NCBI RefSeq assembly: GCF_900105615.1
Contig: NZ_LT630003.1
Location: 2,356,001 to 2,420,000 of the forward strand
Length of the DNA: 64,000 bases
Direction: 5' to 3'
Origin: Lacrimispora sphenoides JCM 1415
Lineage (GTDB): Bacteria > Bacillota > Clostridia > Lachnospirales > Lachnospiraceae
In this document: positions 1-7,631 of the stretch, in pieces
Position numbering within the stretch: position 1 is the stretch's first letter
Layout: each line of letters opens with the position of its first letter
Position numbers and translations under genes: made by a program
The notes under the pieces: generated by a model
The model's database searches: none
What the model was told of the DNA's origin: nothing
The model's input: only the letters and a program-made list of their open reading frames with translations

Positions 1-994
1 GAACCGCTTTTAATCCCTTTAATTCTTTCTTTACCGCTTCTATCTGGGGAATATAGATTTTTCTCTGTTCTTCTATGTAATGTTCCACTTCAAGCTGCTT
101 GCCGGCAACTCTTCCGATTTCCCTAAGCCAGGTCTCAAATCCGACGATCCCTAAAGGATTGATGGTCCGGATATAGGGAACGCCGTATAGCTCTTCTAAG
201 CCATTGCCCAGATAATTTCCAAGAACTCCGCAGATGCATGTCGTAGCAACGGATTCTGATAAATGTTCCAGTTCTTCCACCGTTGCGTTGGCATATAAAA
301 ATATGGGCTCTAAATCAAAATTCTTAAACATTTCAATGATTTCATTTCTGGCGCTTTCAAAAAAGTTTTTAAAGTTAACGGTGTTTCTTTTCTGCTCTGG
401 CGGCTTTACGATTCCGCTTAACACCGCATGATCGGATATATCAAACCCAGTCGCCCAAATCCGTGATTTAAAGCCCTCGCAGTGAACGGCTATGACAGGC
501 ACCGGAATCTGGTCCTTTATCATCTCCACCACGCTGTCAATATCCTCTCCGATGATCCCCGTGGCACAGGAGCTGCTGACAAAAATTGCCTTTGGCTGGT
601 AACGCCGGTTGACCTCCACAATGATATCTGCCAGCGCTTCTGTGGAACCGAAAATGGTATCATTCTCATTCATATCTGTACCAATATAGACGGATTTGTT
701 TACGACCCCTCTTTTAGCAGCCACCTGATTGGTAATGATGTACTGAGAACTTGCCGTGGCCGAGCACCCGGAAGGGCCGTGGTGGATAACCGCCACATCC
801 CGGATCCCTCCAAGCTGGCCGAGGGCACAGCCGGAAAGGCAGGTACTTGACTGGGAAAAACAGCGTCCGCAGCCCTTTAAGCTGCCGCATTTGCTCTGGC
901 TGGCAAGATCATGCAAGTCTCCGACATATCCGGTTATGGAGCCTAGCCGGGTCTCCCTGGTGGCCAGATTTGAATTTGATAAATTAATTGCCAT
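1..994 (-). CDS. Nitrogenase component 1-like subunit (NifD-like), 3' end off window
   Basis: Read directly from the minus strand: 331 codons from ATG at 994, preceded by GGAGGT; it runs off the left edge. The three P-cluster-type cysteines of the NifD family are present, in LSGCALGQ, HHGPSGC and SSSCATGIIGEDI. An HCEGF motif follows. A further Cys lies 15 residues before YGVP, the position of the NifD cofactor ligand Cys275. The N-terminus has extra cysteines (SKCGSLKGCGRC) not typical of NifD. Such subunits pair with a NifK-like partner, presumably beyond the edge, and take electrons from the NifH-like protein encoded at 2036. It is last in the visible order nifB-nifX-nifH-cysK-nifD. I infer a group IV nitrogenase-like reductase, possibly methylthio-alkane-reductase-like, rather than N2 fixation. 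The His442-equivalent lies outside the window. Confidence 0.85.
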   Translation of the reverse strand, partial: MAINLSNSNLATRETRLGSITGYVGDLHDLASQSKCGSLKGCGRCFSQSSTCLSGCALGQLGGIRDVAVIHHGPSGCSATASSQYIITNQVAAKRGVVNKSVYIGTDMNENDTIFGSTEALADIIVEVNRRYQPKAIFVSSSCATGIIGEDIDSVVEMIKDQIPVPVIAVHCEGFKSRIWATGFDISDHAVLSGIVKPPEQKRNTVNFKNFFESARNEIIEMFKNFDLEPIFLYANATVEELEHLSESVATTCICGVLGNYLGNGLEELYGVPYIRTINPLGIVGFETWLREIGRVAGKQLEVEHYIEEQRKIYIPQIEAVKKELKGLKAV

Positions 995-1014
995 ATTTAA
1001 CCTCCAAACTTTGA

Positions 1015-2004
1015 CTATGCTTCTTCAAAAAGCTTCGTGGACAGGTACCTAAGACCGGTATCCGCCAAAATAACTACAAGATTCTTCCCTTTGTTTTCCG
1101 TTCTTTTTGCCACCTGGGTTGCTGCGAAAATGGCGGCCCCGGAGGAGGTTCCCACTAAAATCCCGTCCGTCCTTGCAACTTCCTTTGCAGCTTCATATGC
1201 CTGATAGGTTTCCACCTCATATTTTTCATCGTAAATGCTTAAATCCATAGTATGGGGAATCCGTTCTGCGGGCACTCCTTCAAAGGGATGGACCCCTGTG
1301 ATATCCGGCGGCAGCGGATCCGTCTCATTGGGCAGGGAACCTGGCCCAGGCTGTATGGCGATGATCTTAATATTTTTATTTTTACTTTTTAAGTACCTTC
1401 CTGCTCCCGATATGGTTCCTCCTGTGCCGACACAGGCCACCAGAATATCCACCTTTCCCTCCGTATCCGCCCAGATCTCCGGCCCTGTGGTCGCTTCATG
1501 AACGGAAGGATTTGCCGGATTTTCGATCTGATTGACAAAGAAGTTGGTTTTTTCTTTTGACAGCACTTTCTCCTTTAAGGTTCTGACAGCCGCCACAAAA
1601 TCCCCGCCTGTTTCATCTAACACCGCCTGGACCTCCGGCACCTGGGAGAATCTGATTGCTTCTCCGCCAAAAGCTTTGATGTTTTTAAACCGCTCTTCAC
1701 TGACATTGTCCTGGACATATACCCGGAAGGAATATCCCCTGGCTGCCGCGATTGCCGCCATGCCGATCCCTGTATTTCCGCTGGTGGTCTCCACAATGGT
1801 ATACCCCGGCTTTAAGAGTCCTTTTTTTTCCGCATCGCCGATCATGGCAAGTGCTATCCTGTCTTTTACGCTCTGGTTGGGATTGAAATACTCAAGCTTT
1901 GCTATGATCTTCGCTTCCAGACCGTGTTTTCTTTCATAATTTTCCAGCTCCAAAAGAGGCGTTTTTCCTATGAGTTCCGTGATTGATTTATGAATATTAC
2001 TCAT
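1015..2004 (-). CDS. cysK: Cysteine synthase (O-acetylserine sulfhydrylase)
   Basis: PLP fold-type II enzyme, 329 aa. It makes L-cysteine from O-acetylserine and sulfide. The PLP lysine is in NPNQSVKDR, the substrate loop is TSGNTG near residue 68, and the phosphate-binding loop is GTGGTISG. An upstream in-frame start exists at 2055, but AAGGAGGG sits directly before ATG 2004 (MSNIHKS), which also matches the family N-terminus. It lies between the nifH-like and nifD-like genes with gaps of about 31 and 20 nt, so it is an integral operon member. This placement suggests that the sulfur released by the nitrogenase-like reductase is fixed into cysteine. Confidence 0.95.
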   Translation of the reverse strand: MSNIHKSITELIGKTPLLELENYERKHGLEAKIIAKLEYFNPNQSVKDRIALAMIGDAEKKGLLKPGYTIVETTSGNTGIGMAAIAAARGYSFRVYVQDNVSEERFKNIKAFGGEAIRFSQVPEVQAVLDETGGDFVAAVRTLKEKVLSKEKTNFFVNQIENPANPSVHEATTGPEIWADTEGKVDILVACVGTGGTISGAGRYLKSKNKNIKIIAIQPGPGSLPNETDPLPPDITGVHPFEGVPAERIPHTMDLSIYDEKYEVETYQAYEAAKEVARTDGILVGTSSGAAIFAATQVAKRTENKGKNLVVILADTGLRYLSTKLFEEA

Positions 2005-2035
2005 TGATACCCTCCTTGATCCAGCATCTTCGTGC

Positions 2036-2938
<903 letters not shown>

Positions 2939-2955
2939 TCAAAGTCAGGCTTTCT

Positions 2956-3315
2956 CTATAGCCCGCATAAGCTTTTCTGTACCTCAATATAAGCTAGAAG
3001 TTTCCGGATGGAATCTTCAATATATCCCGGCAGTTCAAAGGCCTCTATGTTGTTTTGATCCAGTGCAGCCCTTGCACCGGATCCAATCCGGCTGACCAGA
3101 ATATAATCACAATCCTCAAGCATAGCTGCCACAGCTTTTAACTGTGATTCATCATGCTCCTGTCCCCTGCATACGGGAACCGTTTTCCGGCTTTCCTCAT
3201 ATGTGAATGTCATACCCCCGCTGTCTGCCTCCACAATGTAAAAGACCTCGGCTCTTCCGAAATGCTGATTGATCACCTTTCCATCGGTTGATGCCACTGC
3301 AATCTTATATTTCAC
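2956..3315 (-). CDS. NifX/NafY-family iron-cofactor carrier
   Basis: 119 aa, GTG start at 3315 with GGGGGAGG about 9 nt upstream. It matches the dinitrogenase iron-molybdenum cofactor biosynthesis domain: start KIAVASTDGKVINQHFGRA, and ending in the typical 'I-ESRIGxGA' region (here VSRIGSGARAAL). Proteins of this fold bind NifB-co or other Fe-S precursors and hand them to the acceptor enzyme. In many organisms the domain is fused to the NifB C-terminus. Here it is separate, and lies directly between nifB and nifH (22 nt from nifB). It probably escorts the cluster made by the NifB-like enzyme. Confidence 0.82.
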   Translation of the reverse strand: MKYKIAVASTDGKVINQHFGRAEVFYIVEADSGGMTFTYEESRKTVPVCRGQEHDESQLKAVAAMLEDCDYILVSRIGSGARAALDQNNIEAFELPGYIEDSIRKLLAYIEVQKSLCGL

Positions 3316-3337
3316 GTTGTTTTTCCTCCCCCTTTCT

Positions 3338-4210
3338 TCATCCGTGGGAAAAGGTATCGCTTCCTGCGATCCTTCTCTGGTATATCATATCTCCAAAATC
3401 CTTTCCCCCGAGCATGCCCACTGCATCGGCACGGCAATGTTTACAATGGCGGAAAACATCAATATGCTTTCCTGCCAAAGTTCTGGCCTCGTCGATCTCC
3501 TGGCATACGGGGGCCGTTTCATGGGAAAGTTCCGATTGAGGGATCAGAGGGATAATGTTGTAGATGCATGCTCCTGCCTCTTTTACAGCCTTTGCAATAT
3601 CCTCAATGTGCGCCCCGTTTATGTTTGGTACCAGGACGGTGTTCACCTTTACCGTGATCCCTGCATCCGCTATCTTTTTGATGCCCTTTAACTGGTTTTC
3701 TATCAGGATTTCAGCAGCCTGGACTCCCTCATAAATACGCCCATGATACAGGATCCACCGGTTCAGCTTTGCTTCTATTTCGGGATCCACCGCATTTACC
3801 GTAACGGTCACGGATTCCACTCCGATTTCAATGATCTCATCCGCCCGTTCATAGAGCAGAAGGCCGTTGGTGCTCATACATTTGATCAGTTCCGGATGGT
3901 GTTCCTTTACCAGACGGAAGGTTTCCAGTGCATAATCCGTAGCCAGGGTATCGCCCGGCCCGGCAATGCCTGCAACTGTAATCTCCGGGCAAAGGGTAAG
4001 AGCCTTGTCAAGAACCTCCAGCGCCTGTGTAGGAGTGAGCACCTTAGAGGTTACTCCCGGCCTTTCCTCCTCATCATTGATCCTTCTGTCGCAAAACTTA
4101 CAGGAAATATTGCAGCCGGGGCTCACCGGAAGGTGGATCCGGCCCACGTTGTTTTTATTACCTCCAAAGCATGGGTGTGACTTTTGCAGGTTTTGATATG
4201 TATTTGCCAT
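3338..4210 (-). CDS. nifB: NifB-like radical SAM cofactor synthase
   Basis: 290 aa, a minimal NifB without the C-terminal NifX domain. Family marks: HPCF near residue 12, the radical-SAM triad CNISCKFCDRR (CX3CX2C), AGPGDTLA, NTVLVPNINGAHI, and a C-terminal CKHCRADAVG that supplies further cluster ligands. NifB fuses two [4Fe-4S] clusters and inserts SAM-derived carbide to make the 8Fe core of nitrogenase cofactors. Its presence implies that the component-1-like enzyme carries a NifB-derived cofactor, which separates this cluster from the cofactor-free BchL/ChlL- and CfbCD-type systems. First gene of the nif-like set, about 250 nt downstream of the yezD-like gene. Confidence 0.9.
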   Translation of the reverse strand: MANTYQNLQKSHPCFGGNKNNVGRIHLPVSPGCNISCKFCDRRINDEEERPGVTSKVLTPTQALEVLDKALTLCPEITVAGIAGPGDTLATDYALETFRLVKEHHPELIKCMSTNGLLLYERADEIIEIGVESVTVTVNAVDPEIEAKLNRWILYHGRIYEGVQAAEILIENQLKGIKKIADAGITVKVNTVLVPNINGAHIEDIAKAVKEAGACIYNIIPLIPQSELSHETAPVCQEIDEARTLAGKHIDVFRHCKHCRADAVGMLGGKDFGDMIYQRRIAGSDTFSHG

Positions 4211-4235
4211 TTTAATCTCTCTTTCTCATCTTTCT

Positions 4236-4392
4236 TCAATCGGATATTCGCAATCCGCTTTGCTGCTTGCTCATAACCTAATAGCTGCTATTGCAGTTTG
4301 TCAGAAGGGTCTTGCACCCCTTCTGACACAAGTAAGTCCCCGCCCTCCACTTATGCCTTTCCGGCATTGAAGTGGGGGACTTACCTGATGAG
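4236..4392 (-). mobile_element. Candidate non-autonomous IS200/IS605-type element
   Basis: About 157 bp with no ORF, between yezD and nifB. It abuts TTTAAC, the kind of target used by IS605. It contains a nested hairpin (arms 4332-4352 and 4370-4384, inner ATGCC/GGCAT), a perfect 10-bp stem (4300-4309 with 4318-4327) and a CGGAT/ATCCG hairpin at its other end. Both ends recur, in the same order and orientation, at 57014-57053, where the middle is missing. No transposase is seen. An RNA or regulatory role is possible. Confidence 0.4.
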
Positions 4393-4403
4393 GTTAAATC
4401 AGG

Positions 4404-4465
4404 ATACAAAAAAGGACAACCTTCTCCTGATACGCATTCCTGCTTATCAGAACCTCCGGTTGTCC
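4404..4465 (-). terminator. Terminator after the yezD-like gene
   Basis: On the minus strand GGACAACC (4458-4465) pairs with GGTTGTCC (4414-4421), with an inner CTGATA/TATCAG stem, followed by CCTTTTTTG. It could be partial, leaving read-through into nifB, because no clear promoter was found between it and nifB. Confidence 0.6.
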
Positions 4466-4467
4466 AG

Positions 4468-4632
4468 TCAGTCCTTTATTCTTATTTTTTCTATTTTTTC
4501 GATCTGTACGATCTTTCCATCCTGAATGGTGATGGTGATGGAACCATACTTTACATGGCTGGCCATTTCATGGATCAGCCTGATGTATTCTTTTTCTTGA
4601 TCAGAAGCATTTGAATAGGATATCGGAATCAC
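4468..4632 (-). CDS. YezD-family small protein (DUF2292)
   Basis: A 54-residue ORF, GTG start at 4632 just after an in-frame TGA; AGGGAAG lies immediately upstream. The second half, HVKYGSITITIQDGKIVQIE, matches the YezD/DUF2292 signature (YGSVxIxVHDGKIxQIE). The N-terminus is variable. The function is unknown, but family members often lie in sulfur-assimilation operons. Here the gene is first after a cysteine-codon leader and upstream of nifB-nifX-nifH-cysK-nifD, which supports a sulfur role. The short spacing between ribosome site and GTG makes the exact start less certain than the frame. Confidence 0.75.
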   Translation of the reverse strand: MIPISYSNASDQEKEYIRLIHEMASHVKYGSITITIQDGKIVQIEKIEKIRIKD

Positions 4633-4810
4633 CTTCCCTCACTTATGGATCGCCGCCGGGCCTTCCTCTAAGCCCTGGCCCGGATTCTTTTTTCTCAGGT
4701 GGTTCTTTTTATATGTATTTGACGCATCTTTCGTATCTTCTGCATCTTCCTGCCCGTATGGATTGATTAAGTGGTGTTACTGATGAAATTTATCATCTAT
4801 TTCCGCTTAT

Positions 4811-4867
4811 AAAAAAACAGGTACAATTATAGTACCTGCTAAACTCCTTCCGCTGCGGATCCAGGTA
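4811..4867 (-). terminator. Cysteine attenuator: terminator with competing antiterminator
   Basis: On the minus strand CAGGTAC (4832-4838) pairs with GTACCTG (4818-4824), followed by seven T: an intrinsic terminator. The same CAGGTA can instead pair with TACCTG at 4862-4867, which begins 3 nt after the leader stop, helped by an inner TCCG/CGGA. A ribosome finishing the leader would cover the 4862-4867 strand and let the terminator form. A ribosome stalled at the Cys codons (4918-4929) would leave it free to form the antiterminator. Confidence 0.7.
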
Positions 4868-4869
4868 TT

Positions 4870-4989
4870 CTAATACATACAAAAATAAGCTGTATTCATA
4901 TACATACACACAGTTTTACAACAACAGCAATCCATTTTATCAAAGCTTGAGAGAAGATTAACTCTGGCAGAAACCATTGCGTTTTTCAT
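4870..4989 (-). CDS. Cysteine-rich leader peptide (attenuator ORF)
   Basis: 39-codon ORF, ATG at 4989, with AAAGGA about 10 nt upstream and a TAG stop at 4870. Codons 21-24 are TGC TGT TGT TGT (DKMDCCCCKTVC), and further Cys codons follow at 28 and 37. It lies about 50 nt downstream of a consensus promoter and directly before a terminator/antiterminator pair. This is the classical layout of ribosome-mediated attenuation sensing cysteinyl-tRNA. A second leader with CCCC in the same context is at 31152-31259. A small Cys-rich peptide with its own function is the alternative. Confidence 0.75.
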   Translation of the reverse strand: MKNAMVSARVNLLSSFDKMDCCCCKTVCMYMNTAYFCMY

Positions 4990-5045
4990 ATGAATAACAT
5001 CCTTTCTTGTATATCCTATTATTCTTGTAGGTTTAATATGTATTG

Positions 5046-5074
5046 ATTATAGTATCATCTTTTGGGTATGTCAA
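5046..5074 (-). promoter_or_regulatory. Sigma-A promoter of leader-yezD-nif-like operon
   Basis: Perfect consensus on the minus strand: TTGACA (5069-5074), 17-nt spacer, TATAAT (5046-5051). Transcription should begin near 5038, about 50 nt before the leader start. A perfect promoter followed by an attenuator fits regulation by termination rather than initiation. Confidence 0.85.
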
Positions 5075-5123
5075 CATTTTTTTATATTTTTATGATATAT
5101 TTTTAACAGCTTGTCTCAATGGA

Positions 5124-5173
5124 AAAGCCATAAGAAGCCGGAAAATTTCTTTTCACTGGCTTCTTATGGCTTT
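5124..5173 (-). terminator. Terminator downstream of sulP (bidirectional)
   Basis: AAAGCCATAAGAAGCC (about 5124-5139) pairs with GGCTTCTTATGGCTTT (5158-5173). T-rich stretches flank both sides, so it can act in both directions and separates sulP from the next operon. Confidence 0.75.
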
Positions 5174-5192
5174 ATTTTTACCTAACTGGTTT

Positions 5193-6830
5193 TTATAAAA
5201 CAGAGGCACGCATTAAAGCATCATCAATACATCCCGCAATATTCTCTCTTCCCATATCTTCTACAAATCCCGCCCGTTCCATCATTGACATAGGCTGCTC
5301 GTTTACATGGGATAATACCAGTGTGACATTCTTTCTTTTTAAGTTATTGTAAAGCTTTTTTAAACTTTTTAATGCAGTTGTATCCATGGCCGGAACGCTC
5401 CGCATGCGAAGGATCAGCACTCTCTTACCATCTTCTAAGACCACCTTTGATATCTTATCGGCGGCCCCAAAGAACATCGGGCCATTGATTTCAAAAACGG
5501 CTACATGCCCTGGAACCGGCTTTAAGTCAATTCGGTCTCCATCATGATCCTCTTCATCCTCCAGATACTTCCAGCCATTTACCTCGGCCACATCTGCCAT
5601 CCGCTTCATGAACAGCAAAGATGCGATGACCAGACCAACGCCTATGGCCATAACCAGATCAAATACCACAGTCAGGACAAAGGATACCAAAAGCACCGAC
5701 CAATCGCTTTTGGGGGAGGTTTTTACAATGGAAACAAACTCTCTCCACTCGCTCATATTGTAAGCAACCATAAACAGAATCGCTGCAATGGCCGGCATAG
5801 GGATAAGGGCTGCATAGGGCATGAGGAATATGAGGATCAACAGCAGAAGAACCGCGTGAACCATTCCGGCCACAGGAGTCCTTCCCCCGTTTTTAACGTT
5901 GGCTGCTGTCCGTGCAATGGCGCCAGTCGCAGGGATTCCTCCAAACAGGGCGGAGAAGGTATTTCCAACACCCTGGGCGATCAGCTCCATGTTGGAATTG
6001 TGCCTGCTGCCTATCATGCCGTCAGCTACAACGCAGGACAGCAATGATTCAATGGCAGCTAATACCGCAATGGTCACTGCATCGGGCATGACCTTTCCCA
6101 TCATGGCAAAGGACAGCCTGGGAATATGAAGAGCCGGAAGGCTGGGGGAGATGGTATACAGATCCCCAATCGTATGTACCGGAAGATCCAGTACTTTTAC
6201 CAAAACAGCAGTCAGAATAACTGCAATCAAGGATGGGGGGACCTTTTTAAAATATCTCGGCCAGATGATAAGTATGGCAAGGGCAATCATTCCTACCGCC
6301 AGCGCCATTGGATTAAAGGTTCCGATGGTGCGTACCACCTGCTCCAGCTTTTCCATAGTCTCCACCGGTGCCTTTTCAAAGGTAAGACCAAGGAAATCCT
6401 TTATCTGACCGATAAAAATGGTCACCGCAATGCCAGCGGTGAACCCGGTTGTAATGGTATACGGAATAAAACGTATCAGGCTTCCCAGCCGTAAAAACCC
6501 CATGATCACAAGGAGAATCCCGGCCATGACGGTTGCCGCAGCCAGGCCGTCAAGCCCGTTTTTTAAGACGATTCCAGCTACAATGGATGCAAATGCTGCC
6601 GTAGGCCCTGCGATCTGCACCTTGCTGCCGCCTAAAAAAGAGATCACAAAGCCCGCAACAATGGCTGTATAAAGCCCTTGCTCCGGCGTCACACCGGAAG
6701 CCAGGGCAAGGGCGATGGAAAGGGGCAGAGCAATGATCGCCACGATGATCCCTGAAATGACATCCTTTGCGAACTGCTCCCTTGTGTAATGCTTCATTGA
6801 TAAAAAAAACTGTGGGATAATATCCTTCAT
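5193..6830 (-). CDS. SulP-family anion permease with STAS domain
   Basis: 545 aa. The N-terminal two thirds hold about 10-12 membrane segments with the SulP signature (GLYTAIVAGFV, QIAGPTAAF, GGIPATGAIARTAAN). The last ~110 residues form a cytoplasmic STAS domain (VAVFEINGPMFFGAADK, MRSVPAMDTTALKSL). Family substrates include sulfate, bicarbonate and dicarboxylates; sequence alone does not decide. The position beside a cysteine-attenuated sulfur operon makes sulfate or another sulfur oxyanion attractive, but sulP has its own promoter region and terminator, and the nearest regulator is Crp/Fnr-like. AGGAACAGGAAAG precedes ATG 6830. Confidence 0.85.
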   Translation of the reverse strand: MKDIIPQFFLSMKHYTREQFAKDVISGIIVAIIALPLSIALALASGVTPEQGLYTAIVAGFVISFLGGSKVQIAGPTAAFASIVAGIVLKNGLDGLAAATVMAGILLVIMGFLRLGSLIRFIPYTITTGFTAGIAVTIFIGQIKDFLGLTFEKAPVETMEKLEQVVRTIGTFNPMALAVGMIALAILIIWPRYFKKVPPSLIAVILTAVLVKVLDLPVHTIGDLYTISPSLPALHIPRLSFAMMGKVMPDAVTIAVLAAIESLLSCVVADGMIGSRHNSNMELIAQGVGNTFSALFGGIPATGAIARTAANVKNGGRTPVAGMVHAVLLLLILIFLMPYAALIPMPAIAAILFMVAYNMSEWREFVSIVKTSPKSDWSVLLVSFVLTVVFDLVMAIGVGLVIASLLFMKRMADVAEVNGWKYLEDEEDHDGDRIDLKPVPGHVAVFEINGPMFFGAADKISKVVLEDGKRVLILRMRSVPAMDTTALKSLKKLYNNLKRKNVTLVLSHVNEQPMSMMERAGFVEDMGRENIAGCIDDALMRASVL

Positions 6831-6846
6831 CTTTCCTGTTCCTCTG

Positions 6847-6882
6847 TATATTATAAATTTTTTATAAACTTTTTATAATATA
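6847..6882 (-). promoter_or_regulatory. Perfect 11-bp inverted repeat in the sulP promoter region
   Basis: TATATTATAAA (6847-6857) and TTTATAATATA (6872-6882) are perfect inverted copies 14 nt apart, between sulP and the Crp/Fnr-like gene. They may be an operator, but they also contain -10-like sequence and are AT-rich, so chance is not excluded. Confidence 0.35.
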
Positions 6883-6942
6883 ACTGTGAAAAGAGAAGAA
6901 TGCAAGGAAATTTCCTATGTTTTTCAAATAATACAAGAATTT

Positions 6943-7611
6943 CTACCGCAGGCTGTTTGCAGCAAGCAGCTCCAGACCCTCTTCACTTAGCAGCTCCACG
7001 TTTCCCCTGGTGAGCTTTACGAGATGATCTGCCTGGAACAGCCGTAAGAGCCGGGTGACCACTTCTCTTGCAGTTCCCAGGTGATGGGCAATCTGCTCAT
7101 GGGTAATGGAAAGCTCACTGGAACCGTTAAGCCTTCCCTCTTCTAAAAGAAAGGCGGCAAGGCGGCCATCCATTTTCTTATTTAAGACCTGATCCATCAG
7201 CCACATGACATCGGAAAAACGGGAAGCCATCAGCTCATTGGTAAAATTGGAGACAACAGCCGACTGCTCCATCAGCGTCTTATAAACCTCCGGCGGGATC
7301 ACAGAGACCACGGAATCCTGCTCCGCTTCCACCGTTACATCGAATTGAATGTTTTTAACCATACAGGGACCGGAGAAAAGGCAGATATCACGCTCAAGCA
7401 GACGGTAAAGCGTCAGCTCCCGTCCCTCATCCGATAACATGAAAACCCTTAGCTGCCCTGCGGTCACAAGCAAAAGCCCGCTGCAGCCGTCAGCGCCGCC
7501 ATGGACCAGCATACCCTTTTCAAACTTTGCTTCCCTGGCCTTTTCTTTTAAGAGCATTCTCTGTTTCTCTGTCAGCTTATTCCAGAAAGGAAGGTATTCT
7601 CCCAACACCAT
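6943..7611 (-). CDS. Crp/Fnr-family transcriptional regulator
   Basis: 222 aa: an N-terminal cyclic-nucleotide-type beta-barrel (residues ~15-130) and a C-terminal winged HTH (LSITHEQIAHHLGTAREVVTRLLRLF), typical of Crp/Fnr. There is no N-terminal FNR-type cysteine cluster (cysteines only at positions such as DGCSG and DICLFSGPC), so the effector cannot be named. ATG 7611 follows GGAGG. It starts 20 nt after the FokI-like gene, probably on the same transcript, and directly precedes sulP, its most likely target. Confidence 0.88.
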   Translation of the reverse strand: MVLGEYLPFWNKLTEKQRMLLKEKAREAKFEKGMLVHGGADGCSGLLLVTAGQLRVFMLSDEGRELTLYRLLERDICLFSGPCMVKNIQFDVTVEAEQDSVVSVIPPEVYKTLMEQSAVVSNFTNELMASRFSDVMWLMDQVLNKKMDGRLAAFLLEEGRLNGSSELSITHEQIAHHLGTAREVVTRLLRLFQADHLVKLTRGNVELLSEEGLELLAANSLR

Positions 7612-7631
7612 ATCATCAAACCTCCATGTGC

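Noticed and set aside
4298..4614. Plus-strand ORFs upstream of nifB
   Set aside because: They overlap the hairpin element and the yezD gene read on the other strand; no ribosome sites.
4811..4989. SAM-I (S-box), T-box or cysteine riboswitch before yezD
   Set aside because: No S-box core and no T-box sequence; the translated Cys-codon ORF with competing hairpins explains the region better.
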